Below, one piece after another: positions 35,352 to 44,182 of a DNA stretch of 64,000 nt. Each line of letters opens with the position of its first letter. The first letter of the stretch is position 1. The position numbers were made by a program, and so were the translations under genes. A model generated the notes under the pieces. The model was not told where the DNA came from. It worked only from the letters and a program-made list of their open reading frames with translations, and searched no databases. This DNA is from G963674835 sp963674835 (GTDB lineage: Bacteria > Planctomycetota > Planctomycetia > Pirellulales > Thermoguttaceae). The stretch lies in NCBI GenBank assembly GCA_963674835.2, contig CAXXKC010000003.1:372001-436000 (forward strand), given 5' to 3'.

Positions 35352-35509
35352 GGGTTGACCTCTCGCGGGGCATTCATCGGGCATGTTCCGTCACCTTCGC
35401 ACCATGGGCAGCGCGTTCGGGCGGCAATCGATCGTTGTGCCGGTGCATGATGAATAATACGTTGGAATCGGCTCGTGGAAGGGATACAGTGTCCGGTCTG
35501 GAGTTTGCA

Positions 35510-35704
35510 ATGTTCGGCATCGGAGCGTGGGAACTGCTCATCATCGGGGGAATGCTGGCTGTTGTTCTCCCTATTTGGATTGCTGCTATCTGGCTCATCC
35601 TTCGTCTGGCACGCGACCGGCAAATAGCATGTCCGAGGTGCGGGGCGCCGGTCGCGCGCGGCAGCAACTACTGCTCTCACTGCGGCAATGCCCTGGGACC
35701 GTAG
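35510..35704 (+). CDS. Small membrane protein with C-terminal zinc ribbon
   Basis: A 64-residue protein. MFGIGAWELLIIGGMLAVVL gives one membrane helix extending to WLILRLARD; after it comes CPRCGAPVARGSNYCSHCG, a four-cysteine zinc ribbon facing the cytoplasm. GGAG stands about 8 bases before the ATG at 35510; ATG codons at about 35447-35450 are possible alternatives. Similar short TM plus zinc-ribbon proteins are common in bacteria with no known role. It lies alone, divergent from the PPSR gene and convergent with the MocA-type gene (6 bases away). Confidence 0.7.
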   Translation: MFGIGAWELLIIGGMLAVVLPIWIAAIWLILRLARDRQIACPRCGAPVARGSNYCSHCGNALGP

Positions 35705-35710
35705 GCATCG

Positions 35711-36901
35711 CTACGGTGCAGCTTCTTTGTTGATCTCGACGGCGGCACCCTGCCGATCCGCGGAAACGTAGGCGCTGTAGATCGTGAGGATGGCGTCGGC
35801 GGCCAGCTCGAGGTCGCTTTCCAGTGGATCGCCATACGCGATCGTGCGATAGAAGGCCTCCATCTCCTGGGGGTAGCCGGTGAACCAGTCCTCTTCGGGC
35901 GAGGTGCAGGCCCAGCCCTGTTTCGTGCCGATCTTCTCGACCACGTAGATGTCCTTGAAGTTGGCCTCGATGGGATTGTAGGTCTGCATGGCCGAGTTGG
36001 GATTGATGTTGCACAGTGCACGGTGGTTGTTGGCGCAGACTTCGATCCAGTTGTGAATGCCGCCCAGGACGATGTCGGAGGCGTGGACGTCGGCGATCGT
36101 GCCGTCGTCGAACTCGACGTGCATCGTGGAGAAGTCGTCGATATCGTAGTAGGTTGCGCGGATGTGGCCCTCGTCGCGGAACGCGGGAAGCCGAGTGATG
36201 GCGTGGGTTCGAGCGCTGACCGTGTGGGGGCGGATGGGCCGACCGTCGCGGGCGAGCCCTTCGACGCGTTTCAGGTAGAGAGCGGCAGTGAGCGGATGGC
36301 AGCCCTTGCCGATGAGCACTCCGCCGCCGCAGCGCGCCGCGTAGGCGTAGTCGACCGAGTGCGACCCGCTGTGAGCTTCTTCGCCGTGGATCCAGAGAAC
36401 CTGGCCACCGGTCTTCTGGAGGATCTCACGCTCTTTCTGGATCGAAGGGGCGAAGACCCAGTTTTCCGCGTAGAGCAGCCGCCCCTTGCTGTTGCGTTGG
36501 GCTTCGACGAGCCGGCGGACGCTGGCCAGGGCCGCGTCGAGCGCGACCTGTTTGTCGGCACGCTCCCAGTGGAAGTCGGGCGAGCCGTCGCCGAAGTAGC
36601 CGGTCAGCGGCTTTTCGCAGACGACGAACTTGTCGCGCCGGAGCCCTTCGATGGAGATCGGCTCGTGGAACATCGGCGGCACACAGACGTGGATGACGTC
36701 GACTTCTTCGAGCATGGCCTCCAGGGAGTCGAAGAAGCGGATGGAACGCTTCTGGGCATAGGCTTTGCCCCCTTCGGTGTCCTTGGAGTGGACGCCCACG
36801 ACGTCGACGTTGGTGCCGTAGACCCTTGTGAGGGCTTCGAAATGGAAGGTGGCGGAAAAGCCCGAGCCGACGATCCCGGTACGAATGGTCTTCTTCTGCA
36901 C
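35711..36901 (-). CDS. Gfo/Idh/MocA family oxidoreductase
   Basis: A 396-residue cytoplasmic NAD(P)-dependent oxidoreductase. The Rossmann motif is RTGIVGSGFSATFHFEAL, and the conserved EKP element is VCEKPLTGY; SGSHSVDYAYAARCGGGVLI gives the substrate-domain Gly/His pattern. A GTG start (36901) follows GAGGTG. The last gene of a three-gene run: the UroD-family gene at 36917-37879 ends 15 bases before it. The substrate is probably a sugar, inositol or a related polyol, not determinable here. Unlike the 40446 homologue it has no Tat signal. Complete at both ends. Confidence 0.9.
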   Translation of the reverse strand: MQKKTIRTGIVGSGFSATFHFEALTRVYGTNVDVVGVHSKDTEGGKAYAQKRSIRFFDSLEAMLEEVDVIHVCVPPMFHEPISIEGLRRDKFVVCEKPLTGYFGDGSPDFHWERADKQVALDAALASVRRLVEAQRNSKGRLLYAENWVFAPSIQKEREILQKTGGQVLWIHGEEAHSGSHSVDYAYAARCGGGVLIGKGCHPLTAALYLKRVEGLARDGRPIRPHTVSARTHAITRLPAFRDEGHIRATYYDIDDFSTMHVEFDDGTIADVHASDIVLGGIHNWIEVCANNHRALCNINPNSAMQTYNPIEANFKDIYVVEKIGTKQGWACTSPEEDWFTGYPQEMEAFYRTIAYGDPLESDLELAADAILTIYSAYVSADRQGAAVEINKEAAP

Positions 36902-36916
36902 GTTTTCACCTCGCGA

Positions 36917-37879
36917 TCAGAACTGGCTGACGTATTCTCTTAGTCGCAGAACGTTTTCCGGGGGCGTTTCGTAGGGGAGGGCCCCGGTACCCAGGCATAC
37001 GTTGGGACGGCCGCTGAGGAGGCCAAGGATGCGATCGGCATCGGTGCGGATCTGCTCCCAGGTTCCGCGCGATATGAGTTCGACGTCGGTATTGACGCGG
37101 ACGCGGACGTCGGTCCGATCCCAGATCTTCTTCATGAACACTTCCTGGTCGGTTTCGTACGGGGCGACGACGTAGCTCGTGCCCGTTTCGAGCATGGCCT
37201 CCAGGATGGGCGCGGTGTTGCCGCCGATGATGCACGGGACGGGGTGGCCGAGCACTTCGGCCATGCCGCCGAGGATCGCCTTCAGCGCCGGGAGTTCGAC
37301 GCGGCGGAACATGGCCGGCGACAGCAGCGGCGGGCAGGCCGCCGATTCGAAAAAGGCGATGTCGACGCCCTGGTCGCGGATTTCCCGTGCAAAGTTGATC
37401 TGGCCGGCCACAAGGTGCATCAGGGCGGCGGCCACGGTGTCGGGATCGGCGGCCACGTCGCACAGGAGATTCTGAAAGCCGACCAAGTTGCTGGCAATCG
37501 AGAAGGGACCGCTGACGGGAACGCGCACCTGCGGCTCGGGAAACTCCTTGGCCAGTCGGGCGGCAACCCGGATGACCATGGCGATGCGGCCGTCGCGCCG
37601 GGGATCGAGCGGTTTGAGGTTCATCAGCTCGCCGGTCGAGCGGCAGGTAGGCCTGGAGATTGCCGGGATGCCCTGTTCGCCCGGGTTTTCGACGACCGCC
37701 CCGTAGGCCTCGGCTTCGAGGTTGTAGATATCGATCCCCGGCATGATGGGCGTTTGCCGATAGAGCCGGTGGGCCTCGGCGTGCGCGCGGAAGAGTAGCT
37801 CTTCATCGCGGGAAACATCCCAGGGAGGCATGCCGATCACGGCCGCCGCGTGTTCGTAGACGGAAGGGGATAGTTCCAT
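36917..37879 (-). CDS. Uroporphyrinogen-decarboxylase-family protein (MtaA-like) without HxC motif
   Basis: A 320-residue TIM-barrel protein of the UroD/methyltransferase superfamily (compare MtaA, which moves methyl groups from corrinoids). Family blocks are present: VPVSGPFSIASNLVGFQNLL, GVDIAFFESAACPPLLSP, and GTGALPYETPPENV at the C-terminus. The strand that carries the zinc ligands in MtaA (HICGNT-type) reads PCIIGGNTAPIL here, lacking both His and Cys. Methyl transfer by the usual zinc mechanism is therefore doubtful. It is the middle gene of a three-gene run, 9 bases after the UroD-like gene at 37889 and 15 bases before the MocA-type gene. No corrinoid protein is nearby. Confidence 0.85.
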   Translation of the reverse strand: MELSPSVYEHAAAVIGMPPWDVSRDEELLFRAHAEAHRLYRQTPIMPGIDIYNLEAEAYGAVVENPGEQGIPAISRPTCRSTGELMNLKPLDPRRDGRIAMVIRVAARLAKEFPEPQVRVPVSGPFSIASNLVGFQNLLCDVAADPDTVAAALMHLVAGQINFAREIRDQGVDIAFFESAACPPLLSPAMFRRVELPALKAILGGMAEVLGHPVPCIIGGNTAPILEAMLETGTSYVVAPYETDQEVFMKKIWDRTDVRVRVNTDVELISRGTWEQIRTDADRILGLLSGRPNVCLGTGALPYETPPENVLRLREYVSQF

Positions 37880-37888
37880 GGTCGGCGC

Positions 37889-38914
37889 TCAGTTGCAGGG
37901 GGTGCAAAGGGCTTCGAGGTTTTCGGTCGAAACGCCCGGTGGCGTTCCCCCGCCGCACGAAACGATGATGCGGCGCTTGTCGCTTACCGGGGCGAGCATT
38001 TCGGCGACGCTGCGGCGAACGTCGTCGGGTGTGCCCGCGGCGAGTACGTCACGGGGCGGAATGTTGCCCAAGAGCGTCACCCCGTCGCCGGCCGCTGCGC
38101 GCATCTCGCCGAGGCTGTGGTCGAAGGAGAAATTGAACAGATTCACGCCGAGGGTGGGCAGATGCCGGGCGGTGATGAGGCCTGCGGCGTCGTTGTGGAG
38201 AAACTTCACCGAGACGTTCTGCGAATCGTAAAGCTGCTTAAGATAGGGGAGCGCGAACTGCTCGAAGTCGTCGTTGCCCAGGAATCCGATAAGGTCGTCG
38301 AGGAGGAAGACGCCGTCGATCGAGTCAAAGGTCTTGCACTGCAGGTCGAGCCAGTCGGCGAGGAAATCGGTGACGACTCGCAGCAGGGCGTGCGTTTCGT
38401 CGGGGTTGGTCTTGACGCCCACGAGGAACTCGGTGTGGCCCAGAAGGTAACAGGCAATGTTCAACGGCCCACGGGCGACGGCAAAGCGGATGCGGTGGCC
38501 GGCCTCTTCGATGGCGGACCGGCACGAGACGAGCCGTTTGAGCATCAGCGGGAGCAGGCCGTCGGTGCGGCAGTTGGGCTTCTTCAGACGCTTGATGTCG
38601 GGGTAATCGAACAGCGATCGTTCCACGCTGGGAAAGTCGTTCTCGAACCAGACCGTCTTGGCGCCGAAGGCCGACGGCTCGGTGCACATGCCAAACTCGG
38701 ACCAGAAGCCGGGCAAGAAGTGGATCTTGGGGAAGCGGCGGACGGCCTGGAGATTGACATCAAGCCACGTCTGCTGATCGGAGAAGTAGTCGAGGATGGA
38801 CCTACCGGCCCAACCGGGGAGCCAGGGGCTATCGACGACCAGCCCGACGGGGAGCGGCTGGAGCAACTGGCCGCGAAGCACACGGAGCAGGTCTTGCCAT
38901 TGCGGGTCGGTCAT
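37889..38914 (-). CDS. Second uroporphyrinogen-decarboxylase-family protein
   Basis: A 341-residue barrel protein of the same superfamily as its neighbour. The ATG at 38914 (MTDPQWQDLLRVLRGQLLQP) follows GGAGG. Visible features: FPKIHFLPGFWSEFGMC, ARGPLNIACYLLGHTEFLVG, FLHNDAAG (the His of the zinc strand is kept, the Cys is absent), NLFNFSFDHSL and IIVSCGGGTPPGV. It opens the UroD-UroD-MocA cassette. The pair may form a heterodimer; this is an inference from gene order. It lies about 100 bases after the small membrane protein at 39013, which is on the same strand. Confidence 0.85.
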   Translation of the reverse strand: MTDPQWQDLLRVLRGQLLQPLPVGLVVDSPWLPGWAGRSILDYFSDQQTWLDVNLQAVRRFPKIHFLPGFWSEFGMCTEPSAFGAKTVWFENDFPSVERSLFDYPDIKRLKKPNCRTDGLLPLMLKRLVSCRSAIEEAGHRIRFAVARGPLNIACYLLGHTEFLVGVKTNPDETHALLRVVTDFLADWLDLQCKTFDSIDGVFLLDDLIGFLGNDDFEQFALPYLKQLYDSQNVSVKFLHNDAAGLITARHLPTLGVNLFNFSFDHSLGEMRAAAGDGVTLLGNIPPRDVLAAGTPDDVRRSVAEMLAPVSDKRRIIVSCGGGTPPGVSTENLEALCTPCN

Positions 38915-39012
38915 GTTCGGTCCGTTCCTCCCGAGGCGGTATGGTCTGCTGGGGCCGTCAAGGTTTCTTGCAGTGGTTCGTGCCGGACCCCGCAGCGTGC
39001 GGGGGACATTGA

Positions 39013-39306
39013 TCAGGTTTGCTGATGGATGACGGTCTGTACGACCCGTACGGCAATCAGCAGGGCCAACGTCAACAGAATCGCGGCGAGGCCCCAGACG
39101 GCCGCGACCACTGCTTTGCGTGGGATACGCGCTGGCGGCAGGTGGGGGCCCAAACTGCCCATTTGGTAAAGGAGGCAAAACAACAGCAGCGTCACCACGC
39201 AGAGGACGCCGCCGACGAGCGTACCCGATCCGCCGACGGCCGCGAAGCCGCCGGCAACACATCCAAGTGCAGCCAACCATGCCAGCAGTTTCAGTCGTCG
39301 ATCCAC
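39013..39306 (-). CDS. Small hydrophobic membrane protein, function unknown
   Basis: A 97-residue protein from the GTG at 39306, which has AAGGA about 9 bases upstream; a longer upstream frame has no support. Three membrane helices: LLAWLAALGCVAGGFAAVGG, TLVGGVLCVVTLLLFCLLYQ, and AVWGLAAILLTLALLIAVRV. No family recognised. It lies just before the UroD cassette on the same strand, and may be part of that transcription unit. Confidence 0.6.
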   Translation of the reverse strand: MDRRLKLLAWLAALGCVAGGFAAVGGSGTLVGGVLCVVTLLLFCLLYQMGSLGPHLPPARIPRKAVVAAVWGLAAILLTLALLIAVRVVQTVIHQQT

Positions 39307-39698
39307 TCTTGGCGTTCCTTTTTGGTCACCATAGCCGTCGACGCCGGGGGACGCAAGGGGCCGCGGGAAAGGGTGGGGAACGAGGAGAAGAAAGGGGCGT
39401 TGTTGGTGAGGAGAAAGGTCGGCGAATCGGGCGGAACTTGGCAAGGCCGGCGTGCGCCGGGGTGAGAGTTTGGAACGGCTCCCACTAGAGGGCAGGTGCA
39501 GGATTTTTGCGAAAAACCGGCCTGGTGAAATGGGCGACAGTTTCTATAATCACAGCCTGTTGTGGCTCGTCCCTGGGCAGGGCAAGAGCCATTCTTGGTT
39601 GTGCGTGTTGCAGACGCAGGTTGGTCGATGCTGTCGTTGCGGCACGTGCTCACTTCGCGGCGTCGCACTGCCGCCTACTTTTCACTGGTTGGTCCCCA
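39307..39698. other. Divergent spacer upstream of HEAT-repeat gene
   Basis: About 390 bases. The HEAT-gene frame is open through part of it, but the sequence is Cys/Arg-rich in translation and lacks family features. No clear promoter seen. Confidence 0.35.
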
Positions 39699-40211
39699 AT
39701 GATTTCTCCCGGCGACGTTCATCGCCTCTCGGAGGCGCTGGACCATTACGATCCCACGATTCGGCAGGAAGCGGCCGAACAACTCGCAGCCATAGGCCCC
39801 AGAGCACAGCCGGCGGTCGTGAGGCTGGTCGAGGCATGTGCCGACGAGTCGGCGGAGGTCTGCGAGCGCGTGGTCCATGCACTGGAAGCGATCGGCCCGC
39901 CCGCCCCGTGCGACACTCGGCTGCTAGCGCGTCTTCTGGGCAGCGGCAGTGCCGACGTCGGCTATTGGGCGGCGACGCTGCTGGGACGATTGGGCGAGCA
40001 GGCTGCGCCGGCCGTGCCGGCATTGGCCGCCGCGGTGGTGGCCCCCCTGGACGACTCCGTGCGTCAGCGGGCCGCATGGGCGTTGGGCAAGATCGGCGCG
40101 CCGGCCAGGGAGGCGCTGCGCACGCTGCAGGAAACGGCGCAGGACGACGGCGACTCGCGCCTGGGTCGGCTAGCTCGCAAGGCGATGCGGGAAATCTCCG
40201 GCGCCGGGTAA
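39699..40211 (+). CDS. HEAT-repeat protein
   Basis: A 170-residue soluble protein made almost wholly of HEAT-like helical repeats: DPTIRQEAAEQLAAIGPRAQ, LGSGSADVGYWAATLLGRLG and LDDSVRQRAAWALGKIGAPA. Such repeats bind other proteins and are common in Planctomycetes. The ATG at 39699 is chosen because the repeat region begins within about 15 residues of it. No signal peptide. Partner unknown. It is followed after about 230 bases by the Tat-exported Gfo/Idh/MocA gene. Confidence 0.8.
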   Translation: MISPGDVHRLSEALDHYDPTIRQEAAEQLAAIGPRAQPAVVRLVEACADESAEVCERVVHALEAIGPPAPCDTRLLARLLGSGSADVGYWAATLLGRLGEQAAPAVPALAAAVVAPLDDSVRQRAAWALGKIGAPAREALRTLQETAQDDGDSRLGRLARKAMREISGAG

Positions 40212-40445
40212 TACGCGATTGGGCAGCCGTATTGTAGGGTGAATCGAAGACCCGATCGCGCGCACTTCGGCTGCGCGGGCCTTGATACGGCGGGGACCCC
40301 GTATTCACGGGATGTGCCGGGAATCGCTCGGCAAGTTTGCTTCTGGGTTCCGTGGACGCTATGGTGGCATTTGCCCAATGGTCGCCGAGCGACCGGTTCT
40401 TACGGCTAGCCACGTCTTGAAGAGAACCAGAAGGAGCAGATCGCA

Positions 40446-41855
40446 ATGTCAGTATACGACAAGAGTCACCGCATCGGTCGGCGCACATTTCTTCGACGTT
40501 CGGCCGCGGCGGCCGGCGCGGCATGGCTGGCGGCGCCGGCGATCGTTCCCGCGGCGGCCCGCGGCGCGGACGGGAATGTGGCTCCGAGCGAGCGCGTGGT
40601 CGTGGGGCTGATTGGATGCGGCAATCACGGGGTGAATTGGAACCTCGTCCAGGCGTTTCGCTGTGCCGACTGTCAGGTCGTTGCCGTGTGCGACGTCGAC
40701 CAGTCGCGACGCGAGGGGGCAAAGCGGCGCGTCGAAGAGCATTTCGGCCAGCAGCGTGGCAAAGACTACCGCGGCTGCACGGCCCACCACGATTTCCGAG
40801 ATCTGATCGCTCGCAAGGATCTCGACGCGGTGGCCAACTGCACGCCGGACCATTGGCATGTCATCCCGGCGATCATGGCCGCCCGCATGGGAAAGGACGT
40901 GCTCTGCGAGAAGCCTCTGACGCTGACGGTGGCCGAGGGACGCATCCTCTGCGATACGATCGCGAAGACCGGGCGCGTGTTTCAGACGGCCTCGGAGAAT
41001 CGCTCGATCGACACGTATCTGCAGATGTGCGAATTGGTGCGGAACGGGCGGATCGGTAAGGTGACGCACATCGACGTCACGCTGCCGACAGGGAACGAGA
41101 CCCGTGGGGCGAATTTCGATGATCGCACCGAGCAGCCCGTGCCCAAGGGATTCGACTACGAGATGTGGCTGGGGCAGGCACCGCTGGCTCCGTACTGCCC
41201 GGCGCGGTGCCATGGGAGCTTTCGCTGGAACCGCGACTACTCGGGCGGCCGGTTGACCGACTGGGGCGCGCACATGATCGATCTGGCGCAGTGGGGGAAC
41301 AACACCGAGGCCACGGGGCCGGTGGAGGTCGAAGGGACCGGCAAGTTTCCGCCGCGCGACGAGTTGTTCAACACGGCCGAAGAGTTCGTCCTCGACTACA
41401 AGTACGCCAACGGCGTGACGTTGAACGTGTCGACCAGCATTCCGGGCATCCGCTTCGAGGGGACCGACGGCTGGATCGGTTTCAAGAAGTGGCGCGGTCC
41501 GCTGGAGGCCAGCCGCAAGGAGATCCTCCAGTCGAAGATTGGGCCCGACGAGGTACATTTGTACCATCCGAGCGAGATTGTCGGCCGTGCAGCAGGCAAC
41601 GGGGGCGAATGGCGAAACTTCTTGGACTGCGTCAAGACGCGCAAGCCGTGCTACGCACCGGCCGAGACGGGGCACCGCACGATCACCATCGCGCACATCG
41701 GCAACATCGCCATGCTTCTGGGCCGGAAGCTCCGTTGGAATCCCGAGGCAGAACGGTTTGCCAACGATGCCGAGGCCGACGGGATGCTTCAACGCAAGCA
41801 GCGGCAGCCGTGGGCGATCGAGAACATCGACGCGTGGGTACAGAAGTGGAGTTGA
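40446..41855 (+). CDS. Tat-exported Gfo/Idh/MocA oxidoreductase
   Basis: A 469-residue protein with a twin-arginine signal (HRIGRRTFLRRSAAAAGAAW) and a strong AAGGAG before the ATG. The Rossmann motif VVGLIGCGNHGVNWNLVQAF and CEKPLT are present. The C-terminal domain has the large-subfamily features FRWNRDYSGGRLTDWGAHMI and RNFLDCVKTRKPCYAPAETG, typical of the many exported planctomycete members. It probably acts in the periplasm or paryphoplasm on a sugar or polyol with tightly bound NAD(P). The sulfatase gene converges with it after 64 bases, so sulfated-glycan breakdown is a possible shared role. Confidence 0.92.
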   Translation: MSVYDKSHRIGRRTFLRRSAAAAGAAWLAAPAIVPAAARGADGNVAPSERVVVGLIGCGNHGVNWNLVQAFRCADCQVVAVCDVDQSRREGAKRRVEEHFGQQRGKDYRGCTAHHDFRDLIARKDLDAVANCTPDHWHVIPAIMAARMGKDVLCEKPLTLTVAEGRILCDTIAKTGRVFQTASENRSIDTYLQMCELVRNGRIGKVTHIDVTLPTGNETRGANFDDRTEQPVPKGFDYEMWLGQAPLAPYCPARCHGSFRWNRDYSGGRLTDWGAHMIDLAQWGNNTEATGPVEVEGTGKFPPRDELFNTAEEFVLDYKYANGVTLNVSTSIPGIRFEGTDGWIGFKKWRGPLEASRKEILQSKIGPDEVHLYHPSEIVGRAAGNGGEWRNFLDCVKTRKPCYAPAETGHRTITIAHIGNIAMLLGRKLRWNPEAERFANDAEADGMLQRKQRQPWAIENIDAWVQKWS

Positions 41856-41919
41856 AAGCGCGCGATGGATGGGACAGGGCAGCGTCACGCCGCGGCACAA
41901 CCTGGGTGCGAGGCCGTGG

Positions 41920-43434
41920 TTACGGATGGCTGTGGTCTTGGCGGCGGTAGCGGTCGAGCAGTGTGGTCAGTCGGGCGACGTCGTCGGGGCGGTCGTTGTA
42001 TAGATTGCGCTGCTCGCTGACGTCCGCCGTCATGTCGTAGAGCTGGCCGGCCGGGGCGTCTTTGGGGACCTTGGCTTCCGGCAGGCTCCAACCGCCTGAG
42101 CCACGGCAGAGGATCAGCTTCCACCGGCCTTGCCGGATCGCGAATCGGCCGTCGATGGAATGATGCACGGTCGCCTCGCGAATCGGTCGCTCGGCCGTGC
42201 CTAGCAGGTCGGGCAGGATGTTGTAGCTGTCGGGGCCGGCACCGTCCGGCAGATCGGCGCCGACAATGGCCGCGCAGGTGGCCAACAGATCGGTGAGGCA
42301 GACGGTGTCGTCGCACGTGGAACGGGACTTCACCTTGCCCGGCCAGCGGACCAGGAACGGAATGCGGTGTCCGCCATCCCACGCGTCGGATTTCTGCCCG
42401 CGAAAGTGGTGATTCGTGGCGTGGTGATACTTCTGGAACGGCTTGCGGATGGTCATGGTCGAGCCGTTGTCGCTGGTGAGAACGACGAGAGTGTTATCGG
42501 CAAGACCCTTGCGTTGCAGGGCGTCGGTGACCTGGCCGATAACCCAATCGACCTCGACGACGAAATCGCCATACGAGCCCGCCTGGCTTTTGCCGCGGAA
42601 CGGCTCGTTGGGCAGCACTGGCGTGTGCGGAGCGCTGAGGGGGAAGTAGAGGAAGAAGGGCTTGCGGGGAGCGGCGCTGGCCTGGCGGTCGATCCATGCG
42701 ATGGCTTTCTTGGTGAGCGTGGGTAGCACGTCGGCATGCTCGAAATCGTCGGCCTTCAGCCCGGCGCGCCAGTTTTCCGGAAACGGCCGACCATGGCTCG
42801 GCACGGTTGGCACCATGGTGACGCGGTCGTTCTCGATGTAGCAGTAGGGCGCCATATCCAACGACGCGCTGATGCCAAAGAAGTAGTCGAACCCCAAGGC
42901 GAGCGGGCCCCCGGCGATCGGCTGGGTGTAGTCGATCCCGGGATCCTCGGGGATGTCGTCGCGTTGGGGCAGAGGCTGGCCGTCGCGCAGTTGCCACCCC
43001 AAGCCCAAGTGCCACTTGCCGACGGCGGCCGTGCAGTAGCCGTGGCTCTTGAGGAACGAGGCTACGGTGGTTCGCTCGGGCTCGATAAGCGGCCGGTCGT
43101 AGCCGAGCAATACGCCGCGCTGGAGGCGGCTTCGCCAGCAGTAGCGACCGGTGAGGATACCGTAGCGGGTGGGCGTGCAGACCGCTGAGGGTGAGTGGGC
43201 GTCGGTGAAGGTCATGCCCTCGGCGGCCAGCCGGTCCATGTTCGGCGTGGTGATCTTGGACTGGGGGTTCAGGCAAGACAGGTCGCCATAACCAAGATCG
43301 TCGGCGAGAATGTAGACGATGTTGGGCTTGTCGCCATCGGCACGGTCAGATGCGGCCGCATGGGCGACGGCTACAAGGACCGGAAGGAGCGTTACGGCGA
43401 ACAAAACAGACACGATGCAAGTGGGACGCATCAC
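41920..43434 (-). CDS. Secreted type I sulfatase (arylsulfatase family)
   Basis: A 504-residue enzyme that hydrolyses sulfate esters, probably on polysaccharides. Signal peptide: MRPTCIVSVLFAVTLLPVLV to AHAAA. The metal-binding start is PNIVYILADDLGYGDLSC, and the activation motif CTPTR (Cys86) is the substrate for formylglycine formation. AVGKWHLGLG follows. Further metal residues lie in LTSDNGSTMTIR. Length and motifs are typical of the large sulfatase families expanded in Planctomycetes. Starts at 43434 and 43431 are equivalent. The formylglycine-generating enzyme is not in the window. Confidence 0.94.
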   Translation of the reverse strand: MMRPTCIVSVLFAVTLLPVLVAVAHAAASDRADGDKPNIVYILADDLGYGDLSCLNPQSKITTPNMDRLAAEGMTFTDAHSPSAVCTPTRYGILTGRYCWRSRLQRGVLLGYDRPLIEPERTTVASFLKSHGYCTAAVGKWHLGLGWQLRDGQPLPQRDDIPEDPGIDYTQPIAGGPLALGFDYFFGISASLDMAPYCYIENDRVTMVPTVPSHGRPFPENWRAGLKADDFEHADVLPTLTKKAIAWIDRQASAAPRKPFFLYFPLSAPHTPVLPNEPFRGKSQAGSYGDFVVEVDWVIGQVTDALQRKGLADNTLVVLTSDNGSTMTIRKPFQKYHHATNHHFRGQKSDAWDGGHRIPFLVRWPGKVKSRSTCDDTVCLTDLLATCAAIVGADLPDGAGPDSYNILPDLLGTAERPIREATVHHSIDGRFAIRQGRWKLILCRGSGGWSLPEAKVPKDAPAGQLYDMTADVSEQRNLYNDRPDDVARLTTLLDRYRRQDHSHP

Positions 43435-44182
43435 TGTGCTTCCTCGTTGGTTGCCAGAGGTGATGTCAACGTCGGTATGCTAAAGACGCTTGCGGGCGGT
43501 TGTCAAGCATATGGACACCACCTGTAGGTATGTATCGGGGCCGCGGAATCGTCGCGCGTTCCCCCCACACGAGTGGCGCATCTCGAATGCTATTGATTCC
43601 TGAACCGATCTGGATATGATCTCTGGAATAGGTTTTAGTCCTCCACAAGAAGAGTTGACTAGGGAATCTGCCTGTGCGGCTTTGGGATGTGATCGTGCAA
43701 GGGAGGTGGGCGGCGCTGGCGACTGCGTCGGTGTTGCTGGCGGTTGCGCTGATCGGGCCTGGAGCGCCCGGATCGTATGCCGCCGAACGCCCGTCTGCCG
43801 ATAGCGCGGTTTCCTGGGTCAAGTCCTGCGACCAGAGCTACTTCTTCACAACACGGGCCGCCCTCGGCTGGATGCCGACGGTGGAATCGCAGGAGCGCCG
43901 CCACAGTCGAAAACTCGCCGTCGATGACCCAACCCACAAAGCGACGGCACTTTACGACAAGGATGTACGATCTTGGAACACCCAGCGGCCGCGGTATGCC
44001 AGTTGGGTGACAACGCTGACGACGGCCGCTGAACCCTGCACGGTTCTCTGCGCGTTTCTGCTCTAGCCCGTCCGACTCGTCTGCGGGAAGTCTGCGCGCC
44101 GGTCAGCAAGCGTTTCTTGTACCTGGAATTCACGCGGCTGGCATCCGCGCAGGCGCCTTTTCCACAGTGGCGATTTCCTTCG
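43435..44182. other. Divergent spacer before the RND cluster
   Basis: About 750 bases between the sulfatase and the first RND gene. It holds one uncertain open frame (43674-44066). No promoter or terminator could be assigned with confidence. Confidence 0.35.
43674..44066 (+). CDS. Uncertain small ORF with a signal-peptide-like start
   Basis: A possible 130-residue protein from a GTG, with AGGGAA upstream. It starts with a convincing hydrophobic leader (ALATASVLLAVALIGPGAPG), but what follows resembles no family and has unusual composition. It could be a genuine species-specific secreted protein, or the 5' end of a broken gene. It lies about 115 bases before the first RND gene on the same strand. 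Confidence 0.3.
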   Translation: MRLWDVIVQGRWAALATASVLLAVALIGPGAPGSYAAERPSADSAVSWVKSCDQSYFFTTRAALGWMPTVESQERRHSRKLAVDDPTHKATALYDKDVRSWNTQRPRYASWVTTLTTAAEPCTVLCAFLL

